Assembly: GCF_003946405.1 (NCBI RefSeq)
Contig: NZ_RHOG01000020.1
Span: forward strand, 1-45,248
Length of the DNA: 45,248 nt
From: Lacticaseibacillus yichunensis
GTDB lineage: Bacteria; Bacillota; Bacilli; Lactobacillales; Lactobacillaceae
Direction of reading: 5' to 3'
Shown here: positions 9,178-17,876 of the stretch, piece after piece
Layout: every line of letters begins with the position of its first letter
Position numbering within the stretch: position 1 is the first letter of the stretch
Position numbers and translations under genes: made by a program
Notes under the pieces: model-generated
Told to the model about the DNA's origin: nothing
The model's database searches: none
What the model saw: only the letters and a program-made list of their open reading frames with translations

Positions 9178-9276
9178 CGGGTTGCCCGTTTTCGCGCCAT
9201 GCTACGAGCTGTAGCTTGGCCAATTCGGCGCAGAAGCGTTGAGCGGTAGCGCACCAATCAGTTGATCGATAAGAGG
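9178..9276 (+). other. Structured 3' region of glmM, function unknown
   Basis: Between the glmM stop and its terminator lie about 100 nt with clear inverted repeats, for example GCTAC/GTAGC around GAGCT nested in GCGCC/GGCGC (about 9195-9232). A further GCG-rich stem follows near 9235-9262. I compared it with the glmS ribozyme by eye and did not find its conserved core. It may be a 3' stabilising fold. Confidence 0.4.
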
Positions 9277-9314
9277 AGATGCCCTTTCCGGAGACGGAGC
9301 GGGCATCTTTTTTT
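9277..9314 (+). terminator. Intrinsic terminator after glmM
   Basis: AGATGCCC and GGGCATCT form an 8-bp stem followed by a run of T. Confidence 0.9.
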
Positions 9315-9320
9315 AAACCG

Positions 9321-9351
9321 ACCTATACCAATATTGTTAAAAATACCTATA
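9321..9351. promoter_or_regulatory. Possible NagR-type operator upstream of glmS
   Basis: ACCTATACCAAT (9321-9332) and a second ACCTATA (9345-9351) lie just upstream of the glmS -35. On the minus strand the first reads ATTGGTATAGGT. That resembles one arm of the NagR/GamR (GntR family) operator ATTGGTATAGACCAAT known from amino-sugar genes. The second arm is poor, so this is only a candidate. Confidence 0.35.
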
Positions 9352-9367
9352 TCAGTTTTAAAAAACG

Positions 9368-9396
9368 TTGACTTTATGTGACCACGGAAATACAGT
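9368..9396 (+). promoter_or_regulatory. glmS promoter
   Basis: TTGACT and TACAGT are separated by 17 nt, a good housekeeping promoter, 75 nt before the glmS start. Confidence 0.7.
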
Positions 9397-9421
9397 AGAC
9401 AATGTTAAATCAAAAACCAAT

Positions 9422-9449
9422 ACGAGATTTTTGCCTGTGCCAATCTCGT
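9422..9449 (+). promoter_or_regulatory. Hairpin in the glmS leader
   Basis: ACGAGATT and AATCTCGT pair perfectly (8 bp, 12-nt loop) in the 5' leader, just upstream of the AAAAGGA ribosome binding site. It could affect stability or translation of glmS; nothing links it to a known riboswitch. Confidence 0.5.
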
Positions 9450-9471
9450 TAAAAGAAAAGGATGTTGTCTC

Positions 9472-11280
9472 ATGTGTGGAATCGTCGGTGTGATCGGGCG
9501 CGAAGATGCGCCGCAAGTCTTACTGCAAGGACTGCAAAAACTGGAATATCGCGGCTATGACTCGGCCGGTATCTATACGGCCGGTGCCGGATCTGCGCGG
9601 TTGGTGAAGGCCGTGGGTAAGATCGCGGCGCTGACTGAGGCAATCGGCCCCGATGTGACAGGGACGATGGGCATCGGTCACACCCGGTGGGCCACAAATG
9701 GCAAGCCGACTGAAGCCAATGCGCACCCCCATGTTTCTGCGGACGGCCGTTTTTATCTGGTCCACAATGGCGTGATCACCAATTCGGCGGCGTTGCGCGC
9801 GACTTATTTGAGTGACGTCAGCTTCGCAAGCGAAACGGATACAGAGGTGGTCGTCCAGCTGATCGCCTTTTTTGCCAAAAGCGGGCTGACAGCGCATGCC
9901 GCGTTTGTCAAAACACTTCGCTTGCTGGAAGGCTCGTATGCATTTTGCCTGGCCGATCGCGATGATTCTGACGTGTTGTACGCCGCGAAAAATAAGAGCC
10001 CACTGCTGATCGGCAAGGGGGCCGGGTTCAACCTGGTCGCCTCCGATGCACTGGCCATGATCGAGCTGACGGACCAATTCCTTGAGCTCAATGATGGGGA
10101 AGTGGTGACGCTCACGGCTTCGCAGGTTCAGATCGAGAATTTGACGGGTCAACAGATCGAGCGTGCGCCGATCACCGTGACGATCGATGCGGCCGAGGCT
10201 GATAAGGGTCCCTATCCGTTTTACATGCTGAAGGAGATCAATGAGCAGCCAATCGTGATGCGGCGCCTGCTTGCAGCCTACACAAAGGCAGATGGGCAAG
10301 TTGAGATGCCTGCAGCGCTTTTGACGGCACTGGCGCAAGCGGATCGGCTGTATATCGTGGCGGCAGGGACCAGTTATCACGCTGGACTGATTGGCAAGCC
10401 GCTTTTTGAAAGTCTCGCGAATGTCCCCGTCGAAGTTCACTTGGCCAGCGAGTTTGGCTATCATTTGCCATTATTGTCTGCCCACCCGCTGTTTATTTTT
10501 CTCACGCAAAGTGGTGAGACGGCCGATATTCGCGAGGTGTTGGTCAAGGTGAAAAAAATGGGCGCGCCGACCCTGACGATCACCAATGTCGTGACTTCCA
10601 CATTAGCCCGTGAGGCGGATCATGTGCTCGCGCTTCACGCCGGCCCTGAGATCGCGGTTGCCTCCACGAAGGCATACACGGCGCAGGTCGCGGTGGAGGC
10701 ATTGTTGGCAAAAGCGCTCGGCGAGTTCAAAGGGACCGAGGCAGCCATCAAGTTTGAGGTGGCGCACTGGTTAAGCTTGGCCGCCGCCGGTCAGCATACT
10801 TTGATCGATCAGCAGGCCCGCATTCATGAGCTAGCCACCACGCTTTTTGCCGGCCAGGACCGCGCGTTTTATATCGGCCGCGGCAGTGATCATGCGGTGA
10901 GCCTTGAAGCGGCACTGAAGCTCAAGGAGATCTCGTATGTGCACGCGGAGGGATTTGCGGCAGGCGAGCTGAAGCATGGGACGATCGCGCTGATCGAGCC
11001 GGACACACCAACCGTTGCGTTTGTGACGGATCCATTGACGGCTGCTCGCACGCGCAGCAACGCCGAAGAGGTCGCGGCGCGCGGGGGCCACGTGGCAATC
11101 ATTGCGACCAGTGACCTGGCTGAAGCAGGCGATGACCTGGTCGTCCCGGCGATCGAGCCACGCCTGACGCCCTTGATCGCGATCGTGGCGGGCCAGTTGC
11201 TGGCGTATTTTACCAGTTTGGATCGCGGGTATGACGTTGACCGGCCACGGAATTTAGCAAAATCGGTCACTGTGGAATAA
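9472..11280 (+). CDS. glmS: Glutamine-fructose-6-phosphate aminotransferase GlmS
   Basis: A 602-residue enzyme that makes glucosamine-6-phosphate from fructose-6-phosphate and glutamine, the first committed step of amino-sugar synthesis and the step before GlmM. The N-terminal glutaminase domain starts MCGIVGVIG with the catalytic Cys after Met removal. The C-terminal part has two SIS domains (TQSGETADI, STKAYTAQ) and the conserved tail DRPRNLAKSVTVE. It has its own promoter and is separated from glmM by a terminator. Confidence 0.98.
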   Translation: MCGIVGVIGREDAPQVLLQGLQKLEYRGYDSAGIYTAGAGSARLVKAVGKIAALTEAIGPDVTGTMGIGHTRWATNGKPTEANAHPHVSADGRFYLVHNGVITNSAALRATYLSDVSFASETDTEVVVQLIAFFAKSGLTAHAAFVKTLRLLEGSYAFCLADRDDSDVLYAAKNKSPLLIGKGAGFNLVASDALAMIELTDQFLELNDGEVVTLTASQVQIENLTGQQIERAPITVTIDAAEADKGPYPFYMLKEINEQPIVMRRLLAAYTKADGQVEMPAALLTALAQADRLYIVAAGTSYHAGLIGKPLFESLANVPVEVHLASEFGYHLPLLSAHPLFIFLTQSGETADIREVLVKVKKMGAPTLTITNVVTSTLAREADHVLALHAGPEIAVASTKAYTAQVAVEALLAKALGEFKGTEAAIKFEVAHWLSLAAAGQHTLIDQQARIHELATTLFAGQDRAFYIGRGSDHAVSLEAALKLKEISYVHAEGFAAGELKHGTIALIEPDTPTVAFVTDPLTAARTRSNAEEVAARGGHVAIIATSDLAEAGDDLVVPAIEPRLTPLIAIVAGQLLAYFTSLDRGYDVDRPRNLAKSVTVE

Positions 11281-11327
11281 GTTGATTGTCGGATTTTGAG
11301 CGAATGCGCACGCCGATCTATGGATAA

Positions 11328-11365
11328 AAAATCGCCACCGAGATTTTTGCCTCGGTGGCGATTTT
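11328..11365. terminator. Bidirectional terminator between glmS and pepF
   Basis: AAAATCGCCACCGAG and its perfect 15-nt complement flank an 8-nt loop. A and T runs at both ends serve the convergent genes glmS (plus) and pepF (minus). Confidence 0.92.
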
Positions 11366-11381
11366 ATTTTGGGTCAATGGG

Positions 11382-13184
11382 TTATAGATAGCGTTGCGAC
11401 AGGTCGATAAAGGTCTGCGCGTCTTTTGCGGCCAGGTCGATGCCTTGCTGCCAAAAGTCCGGTTTCGTGAGATCGACGCCGAGGTGTTTTTTCGCCAACG
11501 TTTCGGTGTCCATATTCGCGGTGTCCTTGAGTAGCGCGATATAATCATCTTCGAAATTGCTGCCGCTTTGCTGGGCCTTGGCGTAAATACCGCTGGAGAA
11601 GAGGTAGCCAAAGGTATAAGGAAAGTTGTAAAACGGCACATCGTCGATGAAAAAGTGGAGCTTATCAGCCCAGAACATCGGGTCGAAATCGGCCAGACCA
11701 CCTGCATAGGCGGTCTCTTGCGCCTGCGTCATCAACGTACGCAGTTGGTCGACCGTGACGGTGCCTTGTTGCCGGGCATCATAGAAGCTGCGTTCAAAAA
11801 GATAACGCGCATGGATGTTCAGCAGCATGGCCAACGGATTGCTCATTTTGGCATCCAGCAAATTGAGCTTTTCTTCTGGGGAAGTGGCGGCTTTGACCGT
11901 GGCGTCCGCAACGATCAGCTCGGCAAATGTGGACGCTGTTTCTGCGACGTTCATGGCGTAATCCCGGCGCATGCTCGGCATGTCTTTGAGCAGGCTCGAG
12001 TGGAACGCGTGCCCCAGTTCATGCGCGATCGTGGAGACGCCCGCGGCTGAGCCGTCAAAAGTCATGAAGATCCGGGCCTCTTTGACATCCGGCACAGAGG
12101 TCATGTAACCGCCTGGCCGCTTGCCTGGCCGATCTTCGGCTTCGATCCACGCGTGGTCAAAAGCGTATTCCGCAAAATCGGCCATTTTCTGGGAGAACTT
12201 GGCGAAGTTTGCGATAATAAATTCAGCGGCCTCGTCGAACGTGTAGACCTTTGGCGTGTAGTCGCCGACCGTCACTGGCGCCCACTGATCATGCCAAGTC
12301 ATTTGCGAGCGGCCCATCAGCTTGGCTTTTTGGTCGAGGTAGGCAACAAACGGCTTTTTATTTGCCGAAACAGTCGCCCACATTTGGTCGAGGGTGGCCT
12401 GGCTCATGCGATTGAGTTGCAATGGCTTGTGCATGTAGTCGGTGATGCCATGCAGGCGGTTATTCGTCAGACGAAAACCGGCCAGATGATTAAGCGTATC
12501 CGCAAATGGAGCAGCGTGCTGCGACCAGGTCGTTTCCCAGCTATCGAAAACAGTCTCACGGACTTTCGGGTCAGGGTCCGACTCAAAGCGATTTTGCGCC
12601 TGGCCAGCTGACAAAGAAAGCTGCTCGCCGTCGATGGTGACCGGAAAATGGAGATCGGCGCTCAATGTATCGTAGTGACTGCTCCAGCCATTGAAACCGT
12701 CCAGGGCAAGCTGGCTGATCATCGCCTCACTTTGATCGTCGAGTAACTCTTTGCCTTGGGTCCGCAGTTCGCGGAGGCCAAACGCGACAGTATCCAGCCC
12801 GGGCGTCGCAATGAGCGTTGAAAATGTCGCATCATCCAGCGAGGTCAGTTTTTTGATCAACGGCAGGGTGATTTGCTGCAACTGTGTGCCCAGCACCTGG
12901 ACCTGGTTCAACACAACGCCGGCCTGCTGATTGCTGGTGTCGGCACTAAGGGACATATTTGCAAAAGTGGCGATCGTGGCCAGGCCATTTTCGACATCCT
13001 CTTGCAGGCTGAGAATCGCCTTGGCCTGTGAAAAATCATTGTCGCTTGCCGCGTCCCAGTTGTTAATAGCTTGCTTTAGGGTCGGCATCTTCGCTTCGCA
13101 ATCTGCCATCCGGGCCTTCAGCTGTGGGGATGTGATGCCACCGGGAAAGATCGAATCGAGATTCCAGTTGATCGAATACTTCAT
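11382..13184 (-). CDS. pepF: Oligoendopeptidase F
   Basis: A 600-residue cytoplasmic zinc metallopeptidase (M3 family) that cleaves oligopeptides. The zinc motif HELGH has His388, Glu389 and His392, and the conserved GGY loop lies upstream of it (RPGGYMTS). Length is typical. The ATG at 13184 follows a GGAGG ribosome binding site. It is monocistronic and convergent with glmS. Confidence 0.96.
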   Translation of the reverse strand: MKYSINWNLDSIFPGGITSPQLKARMADCEAKMPTLKQAINNWDAASDNDFSQAKAILSLQEDVENGLATIATFANMSLSADTSNQQAGVVLNQVQVLGTQLQQITLPLIKKLTSLDDATFSTLIATPGLDTVAFGLRELRTQGKELLDDQSEAMISQLALDGFNGWSSHYDTLSADLHFPVTIDGEQLSLSAGQAQNRFESDPDPKVRETVFDSWETTWSQHAAPFADTLNHLAGFRLTNNRLHGITDYMHKPLQLNRMSQATLDQMWATVSANKKPFVAYLDQKAKLMGRSQMTWHDQWAPVTVGDYTPKVYTFDEAAEFIIANFAKFSQKMADFAEYAFDHAWIEAEDRPGKRPGGYMTSVPDVKEARIFMTFDGSAAGVSTIAHELGHAFHSSLLKDMPSMRRDYAMNVAETASTFAELIVADATVKAATSPEEKLNLLDAKMSNPLAMLLNIHARYLFERSFYDARQQGTVTVDQLRTLMTQAQETAYAGGLADFDPMFWADKLHFFIDDVPFYNFPYTFGYLFSSGIYAKAQQSGSNFEDDYIALLKDTANMDTETLAKKHLGVDLTKPDFWQQGIDLAAKDAQTFIDLSQRYL

Positions 13185-13258
13185 ATATTAAGCCTCCGTT
13201 TGCTATATATTAATGTCAGTATACGTGTGTGGTGCGCGTTAAGAAAGAGGGGCGTTCG

Positions 13259-13747
13259 TTGAAACGCAATGTTTGGTTATTCGTGGGAGGTGCTTTGTTG
13301 GTGGCGCTATTCGTCAGCTCGGCCATGACCTATCGCCAGCAGTCGCTGATTCCCTTGCTTGAAAAAACACTTGCCAATCAGCCATTTCGGTCGCAAATGA
13401 CGGGTGTCGATTTTGATTACGCCGGGACCACGATCTCGATCGCGCATCTTGGATATTTCAATTTTATCGAATTTTTTATCCGCAAGGCGGCGCATGTCCT
13501 GACTTTCATGACACTGGCAGGGGTGATGATGATCGCGCTGCGAAAAAATATTCAGCCGCGGGGATTGCGGGCTGTTCTGATCGGCCTTTCTGCTTGTGGG
13601 GTGGCGGCGTTGGATGAGGCACATCAGATGCTGACAGGGGGCCGTTCGCCGCTTTTTCAGGACGTTCTACTGGATACTTGCGCCGCCTGTGTGGGCATTT
13701 TGATTGTGTTGCTGATGGCATGGCGGCGGCCGACGCGGTGGGCGTAG
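13259..13747 (+). CDS. VanZ-like membrane protein
   Basis: A 162-residue protein of the VanZ-like family with an N-terminal membrane helix, an extracellular loop and three more hydrophobic segments. The family signature is seen in RKAAHVLTFMTLAG and in DEAHQMLTGGRSPLFQDV. VanZ proteins are associated with glycopeptide resistance, but most chromosomal copies have no assigned role. The TTG at 13259 with AAAGAGGGG 6 nt before it is the best start; an in-frame GTG at 13229 has no ribosome binding site. It is divergent from pepF and unrelated in detail to the VanZ protein at 41451. Confidence 0.8.
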   Translation: MKRNVWLFVGGALLVALFVSSAMTYRQQSLIPLLEKTLANQPFRSQMTGVDFDYAGTTISIAHLGYFNFIEFFIRKAAHVLTFMTLAGVMMIALRKNIQPRGLRAVLIGLSACGVAALDEAHQMLTGGRSPLFQDVLLDTCAACVGILIVLLMAWRRPTRWA

Positions 13748-13776
13748 GGAATGTGAGCGCTTGGGTTTGTACCTTG

Positions 13777-13988
13777 CGATCAGCGTGGACGCCTTTGGCT
13801 AAGTGCGCCAGCCGCACCCAAGCCAGCCTAGCCGCTCAGACCTAGGCGCTCGGCTTCGCACCTTGTAACTGGGCTCCGCGCGGCAGGTCTGAGACATCTA
13901 GTCGGCCCGGTCACGTATGGCTAAGTGCGCCATTCGCGTCCAGGCCGAACTAGCTGCTCAGACCTAGGCGCTCGGCTTCGCACCTTGT
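13777..13988 (+). repeat. Structured intergenic repeat family S, site B (one full and one partial unit)
   Basis: A 33-nt direct repeat (13834-13866 and 13956-13988, beginning GCTCAGACC) has a period of 122 nt. The unit hairpin runs 13886-13964: GGTCTGAG/CTCAGACC, CTAGT/ACTAG, CGGCC/GGCCG, ATGGC/GCCAT, with apical loop TAAGTGC. Before it, 13777-13840 is a half unit with the same loop (TGGC/GCCA). The first flank copy (CTCAGACC at 13835-13842) can also pair with GGTCTGAG, giving two exclusive folds. It separates the VanZ gene from the yebC promoter. Confidence 0.88.
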
Positions 13989-13993
13989 TTCTA

Positions 13994-14022
13994 TTGTTCG
14001 TGTGTCTGTTTTTTGGTATACT
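13994..14022 (+). promoter_or_regulatory. yebC promoter
   Basis: TTGTTC and TATACT are spaced 17 nt, with an extended TGG before the -10. It starts 6 nt after the family S element. Confidence 0.7.
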
Positions 14023-14075
14023 ACAAACGTTTATGAGCCATTTTTGGCTTTAAAAATCAGAAAAGAGGGTTAATC

Positions 14076-14819
14076 ATGTCAGGACACTCCAAATGGCATA
14101 ACATTCAAGGTCGTAAGAACGCCCAAGATGCCAAGCGTGGCAAAATTTTTCAAAAGATCTCCCGTGAGCTCTTTATGGCTGCGAGAACAGGTGGTTCTGA
14201 CCCCAACAACAACCCTTCGCTTCGACTAGTCATGGACAAGGCCCGTGCTGCCAACATGCCGAAAGACAATATCAAGCGCGCGCTTGATAAAGCCGAGGGC
14301 GGCGACACGACACAATACGATGAAGTTCAATATGAAGGCTATGGGCCAGCAGGTATCGGCGTTCTCGTCGAAGCTTTGACCGATAACAAGAACCGGACGA
14401 GCTCGGATGTGCGTGTGGCGGTCACCCGCCATGGTGGCACGATGGCAAGCGCCGGTGCGGTCTCTTATATGTTTGACCGCAAAGGCTACTTCGTGATCGA
14501 ACGCGAAGGCCTCGATGTTGATGAGGATCAGATGCTTGAAGCAGTGATGGAGGCTGGCGCCGACGATCTGCAATCATCCGACGACCAATTCGAGATTTTC
14601 ACTGATCCAAAAGATTTCAGTACGGTTCGTGATTCCCTGGAGGAACAAGGCTTCCACTTCAGCACGGCTGAATTGACCATGGTCCCGCAAAATACCGTGG
14701 CGCTTCCGGCGGACAAGGTCGAGACTTTCCAGAACATGATCGACGCCCTGGAAGATAACGACGATGTTCAAAATGTTTACACGTCGGCTGAATGGCCAGA
14801 CGAGCCAGACGAAGACTGA
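14076..14819 (+). CDS. YebC/PmpR family regulator (TACO1-like)
   Basis: A 247-residue protein with the family N-terminus [14 protein letters not shown] and the usual length. The family was named as transcription regulators. Recent work links members to translation of proline-rich stretches, so the role here is inferred only. It has its own promoter and terminator and an acidic C-terminus (DEPDED). Confidence 0.95.
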   Translation: MSGHSKWHNIQGRKNAQDAKRGKIFQKISRELFMAARTGGSDPNNNPSLRLVMDKARAANMPKDNIKRALDKAEGGDTTQYDEVQYEGYGPAGIGVLVEALTDNKNRTSSDVRVAVTRHGGTMASAGAVSYMFDRKGYFVIEREGLDVDEDQMLEAVMEAGADDLQSSDDQFEIFTDPKDFSTVRDSLEEQGFHFSTAELTMVPQNTVALPADKVETFQNMIDALEDNDDVQNVYTSAEWPDEPDED

Positions 14820-14830
14820 GCACTTTGCTA

Positions 14831-14866
14831 AACGCGTGATTCGGGAAACTGAGTCACGCGTTTTTT
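14831..14866 (+). terminator. Intrinsic terminator after yebC
   Basis: AACGCGTGA and TCACGCGTT pair and run into TTTT. It separates yebC from the comG operon. Confidence 0.9.
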
Positions 14867-14934
14867 GATTCTTTTTTTCGGCTGGGTGCGTTTTTTTCCC
14901 TAATTGCGAAATCATTCATTGCGGGGGTGAAAAA

Positions 14935-15792
14935 ATGGATCCAGTCGTGAGGTATTTGCAGCAGGCCGTCGCGGAGTCGAGTAGTGATGTCTATTTGATT
15001 CCGGATGGCGATGACTATCAGCTGGTCAAGCGGCAGCCGGGCGGGCTCAGCCGGCGCGACCCGCTGTCCGGTGAAGAAGGCAGGCGGTGGCTCAACACCT
15101 TGAAGTTTGCGGCGGGGATGAACCTGGTTGAACAGCGCCGTGTGCAGATCGGGCGGCTGACGTTGGCGGACGTCGCCGCGCAAATGCGTTTGTCGACGGT
15201 GGGTGATCATTTAGATCGAGAGACCATGGTCATTCGCCTGCTTTATGGGATTCCCGCGCTCGACAGCTATAGCCGGCCGCTTGTCGAGTCGTTGGTGCAG
15301 GCTTCAGAAGGCGGCGGCATGATCGCGCTGGCGGGGCCAACTGGCGCGGGAAAAACGACGCTCCTGTATCAAGTTGCGCGAGAGTTGGCCAGAAATAAGA
15401 TGGTGCTGACGATCGAAGACCCGGTGGAGATCCTTGCGCCGGCATTTGTTCAGCTACAGGTGAATCCGCAGGCCGGGATGACCTATGAGGCGCTGTTAAA
15501 GGCCGCGCTGCGGCATCGCCCAGATGTGCTGGTGATTGGAGAGATTCGCGATCGTGCGACGGCACAGGCCGGCATCGAAGCGGCGTTATCAGGCCATGTC
15601 GTGCTGACCACGATTCATGCGCGCTCTGCGCAAGGCGTGGCCATGCGATTACAGGCATTGGGTATCGCCGCCCCATATGTCCAGGCAGCATTGCGCGTCA
15701 GTGGGTATCTTCAGCTGGCGGTTGAGCCGGTGATTCACGCACAGCTTGATCTATTGCCAGCCGTTGAAAAAAGGGGGTTGTTTGGGGCATGA
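14935..15792 (+). CDS. comGA: Competence pilus ATPase ComGA
   Basis: A 285-residue GspE/PilB-type secretion ATPase that powers assembly of the DNA-uptake pseudopilus at the membrane. Visible are Walker A GPTGAGKTT, Walker B region DVLVIGEIRD and the His box GHVVLTTIHA. It lacks the long N-terminal domain of GspE, as usual for ComGA. GGGGGTG lies 7 nt before the ATG. It is the first gene of comGA-GG; all seven frames overlap end to start. The ComK or SigH control site usual for this operon is not evident upstream. Confidence 0.96.
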   Translation: MDPVVRYLQQAVAESSSDVYLIPDGDDYQLVKRQPGGLSRRDPLSGEEGRRWLNTLKFAAGMNLVEQRRVQIGRLTLADVAAQMRLSTVGDHLDRETMVIRLLYGIPALDSYSRPLVESLVQASEGGGMIALAGPTGAGKTTLLYQVARELARNKMVLTIEDPVEILAPAFVQLQVNPQAGMTYEALLKAALRHRPDVLVIGEIRDRATAQAGIEAALSGHVVLTTIHARSAQGVAMRLQALGIAAPYVQAALRVSGYLQLAVEPVIHAQLDLLPAVEKRGLFGA

Positions 15793-16766
15793 AAAAAGGC
15801 AAACGACTCTCTTCCAGCCAGCAAGTTCAATTTGCGAGTACGCTCGCCCAATTACTTGAGGCCGGTTTTTCCCTGCAAACGGCACTGAGCTATCTGCTGA
15901 TCGCCATGCCGCAAGCATCAACGGTCCTCAATGCCTTGCAGGGCGCGCTGACTGGCGGCGTTCGCTTCAGTCAGGCGCTGATGAGTCAGGGATTCGCTTC
16001 GCCAATCGTTTTTCAGGTGACCCTGGCAGAAGGCCACGGTGCGCTGAGCCGGGCGTTGGCCACCAGCGCCACCTTGATGCGGATGCAGCAAACGCAGCGG
16101 CGGCACCTAGCGCAACAGCTCGTCTATCCGGCGGTGCTGTTAGGTCTGTTAGCGATTTTGCAGATCGCGCTCTTGGCCGTTGCATTGCCCTTGCTTCAGC
16201 TGCCGGTGGGGCCGGCCGCTTGGGGGTCGATTGGTCTTTCAGTGGTGATGGCAATCGCTGGGGGTGTCGGCATGGTCGGGTGGCGGGTTGTGCCTGCCGC
16301 CTCGCGTGCCACCCTTGCCATGCGCGTGCCTGTGGTTCGGCGCATGATGATCCTGTTTTATCAATACCAGTTCATGACAGGGAGCCAGGCCTACCTGCTT
16401 GCGGGCCAGCAGTTGACCGATTATTTGGCGCATCTAGGGGCCATGGCAGGCAGCCCGCTTGCCAAAGTTGGGCGTCAGGCGACAGCTGACCTGAGCGCGG
16501 GGGCAACGGTGGCCGAGGTGCTTCATCATCCGTTGATTCCGCAGAGCCTGCCCGCGTTGCTTGCGCTGGGGTTGCCCCGCGAGCAAGTGGTCAATGGAAT
16601 CGAGTTATTGGCAACACAACAATTTTCCCGGTTGCAAAGTGGCCTGGCCAAGGCAGTCGCCGTGGTGCAGCCGCTCCTGTTTTTAGTGATCGGTAGCCAG
16701 ATCGTGCTGGTCTATCTGACCGTTTTATTGCCTCTTTATCAACAGATCGGAGGAATGGGAACATGA
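15789..16766 (+). CDS. comGB: Competence pilus membrane platform ComGB
   Basis: A 325-residue type II secretion F-domain protein with three hydrophobic segments, the inner-membrane platform of the competence pilus. It overlaps comGA by 4 nt and comGC by 4 nt. Length is normal. Confidence 0.93.
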   Translation: MKKGKRLSSSQQVQFASTLAQLLEAGFSLQTALSYLLIAMPQASTVLNALQGALTGGVRFSQALMSQGFASPIVFQVTLAEGHGALSRALATSATLMRMQQTQRRHLAQQLVYPAVLLGLLAILQIALLAVALPLLQLPVGPAAWGSIGLSVVMAIAGGVGMVGWRVVPAASRATLAMRVPVVRRMMILFYQYQFMTGSQAYLLAGQQLTDYLAHLGAMAGSPLAKVGRQATADLSAGATVAEVLHHPLIPQSLPALLALGLPREQVVNGIELLATQQFSRLQSGLAKAVAVVQPLLFLVIGSQIVLVYLTVLLPLYQQIGGMGT

Positions 16767-17083
16767 GACACAAAAGACGACGCGGGTTTACCCTGATCGA
16801 AGTATTGGCCGCCATTGTTTTGATCGTGGTCCTCACGGTGGCGCTGGTCGCAACGATCAACAGCCAAGTGCAGCAAGCCAATCGTCAAAACAATCGGATT
16901 CTAATCGAGACTGTGAATGCGCAACTCGTCATTACGGCCCAGCAGGTTGGTTGGGTGAAACCGACCAGTACGCAGGATCTCGTGACGCAAGGAATCATTT
17001 CCAAGGAGCAGCTGGATCGGTTAACTGGAACCGCCACATTTGATCTGACCAGCGACCCACCGCAGTTCCGAATTCGTCCATGA
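16763..17083 (+). CDS. comGC: Major competence pseudopilin ComGC
   Basis: A 106-residue prepilin with a short basic leader and the class III cleavage motif RRRG/FTLIEVLAAIVLIVVL (Glu at +5), followed by the hydrophobic helix. It is the main subunit of the uptake pilus. It needs a ComC/PilD prepilin peptidase, which is not in this window. Confidence 0.94.
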   Translation: MRHKRRRGFTLIEVLAAIVLIVVLTVALVATINSQVQQANRQNNRILIETVNAQLVITAQQVGWVKPTSTQDLVTQGIISKEQLDRLTGTATFDLTSDPPQFRIRP

Positions 17084-17565
17084 GACGGCGCGGCTTCACC
17101 TTGATCGAGGTCGTCGCCAGTCTTGTGGTGGCGACACTCCTTTTGACTGTCGCGCTTGCGGGGGCCAGGCAGTTGATCGCGCAGCAGTCCGCGCAACATT
17201 TTATGCAGGCATGGCAGGCAAGCTGGCGCGCGCAACGACTGGCGACAGCGCGAACCGGACAACGCGCACGGCTGGTCGCTTCCTATTATGAGCAGTGGGT
17301 GCGGGTGGGACCATGGCCGGCAAAAATGAGCGTCAGCAAATGGGAAACGGCCGGCACGACGCAGACCTTTGTTTTGCCAAAAGGGGTCTCTTTGCGCTGG
17401 CCCAAGGCAAAAAATGTCATCTTTCCAGCCGATGCGGAAATGGTCTATCAAGGCGGCGATTCGTTCAGCGGGCTGGTCACGTTGATTTTTGATTTTGCGG
17501 ATGGCCACAGCGAGTCGGTCAGTTCACAGATGAGTTGGGGGGAATTGCGGTGGTATCGCGACTAA
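17080..17565 (+). CDS. comGD: Minor pseudopilin ComGD
   Basis: A 161-residue protein that starts MRRRG/FTLIEVVASLVVATLLL, a class III prepilin signal with Glu at +5. Position and size fit ComGD. It overlaps comGC by 4 nt. Confidence 0.9.
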   Translation: MRRRGFTLIEVVASLVVATLLLTVALAGARQLIAQQSAQHFMQAWQASWRAQRLATARTGQRARLVASYYEQWVRVGPWPAKMSVSKWETAGTTQTFVLPKGVSLRWPKAKNVIFPADAEMVYQGGDSFSGLVTLIFDFADGHSESVSSQMSWGELRWYRD

Positions 17566-17876
17566 AAGGGAGCACCATGGTCGAACATCTTGCGGCGCTG
17601 ATGGTACTGGTGCTCGCCGCTTCATGGCTGGTCCTGATTCAATCCTTTTATTTGCGGACTGTGAAGCCGGCGCGGCTGGAAATGTCGGCCAAAGAGGCGG
17701 CACTGATTGGACTCCACGAGCTTCAGGGGCGTGGCCAAAAGGTTGATGAATTGGCGACCACTGTCAGATACGGTCTCGAAAGCTGGCAAATTCAGCTGAC
17801 CGAAACGGGCATCTTAGTGACAGGGGAGGGACACCACTATGAATTTATCCTATCGGGGGATGAGACGGCGCGGTAA
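17550..17876 (+). CDS. comGE: Minor pseudopilin ComGE-like
   Basis: A 108-residue protein with the N-terminus RLKG/STMVEHLAALMVLVLA, a prepilin-like signal with Glu at +5. The GTG at 17550 has a G-rich ribosome binding site (TTGGGGGGA) 7 nt before it, inside comGD. A TTG at 17535 is possible but overlaps that site. Assignment rests on position and the signal; the body is not conserved enough to recognise by eye. Confidence 0.8.
   Translation: MVSRLKGSTMVEHLAALMVLVLAASWLVLIQSFYLRTVKPARLEMSAKEAALIGLHELQGRGQKVDELATTVRYGLESWQIQLTETGILVTGEGHHYEFILSGDETAR

Noticed and set aside
9178-9471. glmS ribozyme upstream of glmS
   Set aside because: I could not find the conserved catalytic core; the glmS promoter lies downstream of the structured part. 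A model search would be decisive.
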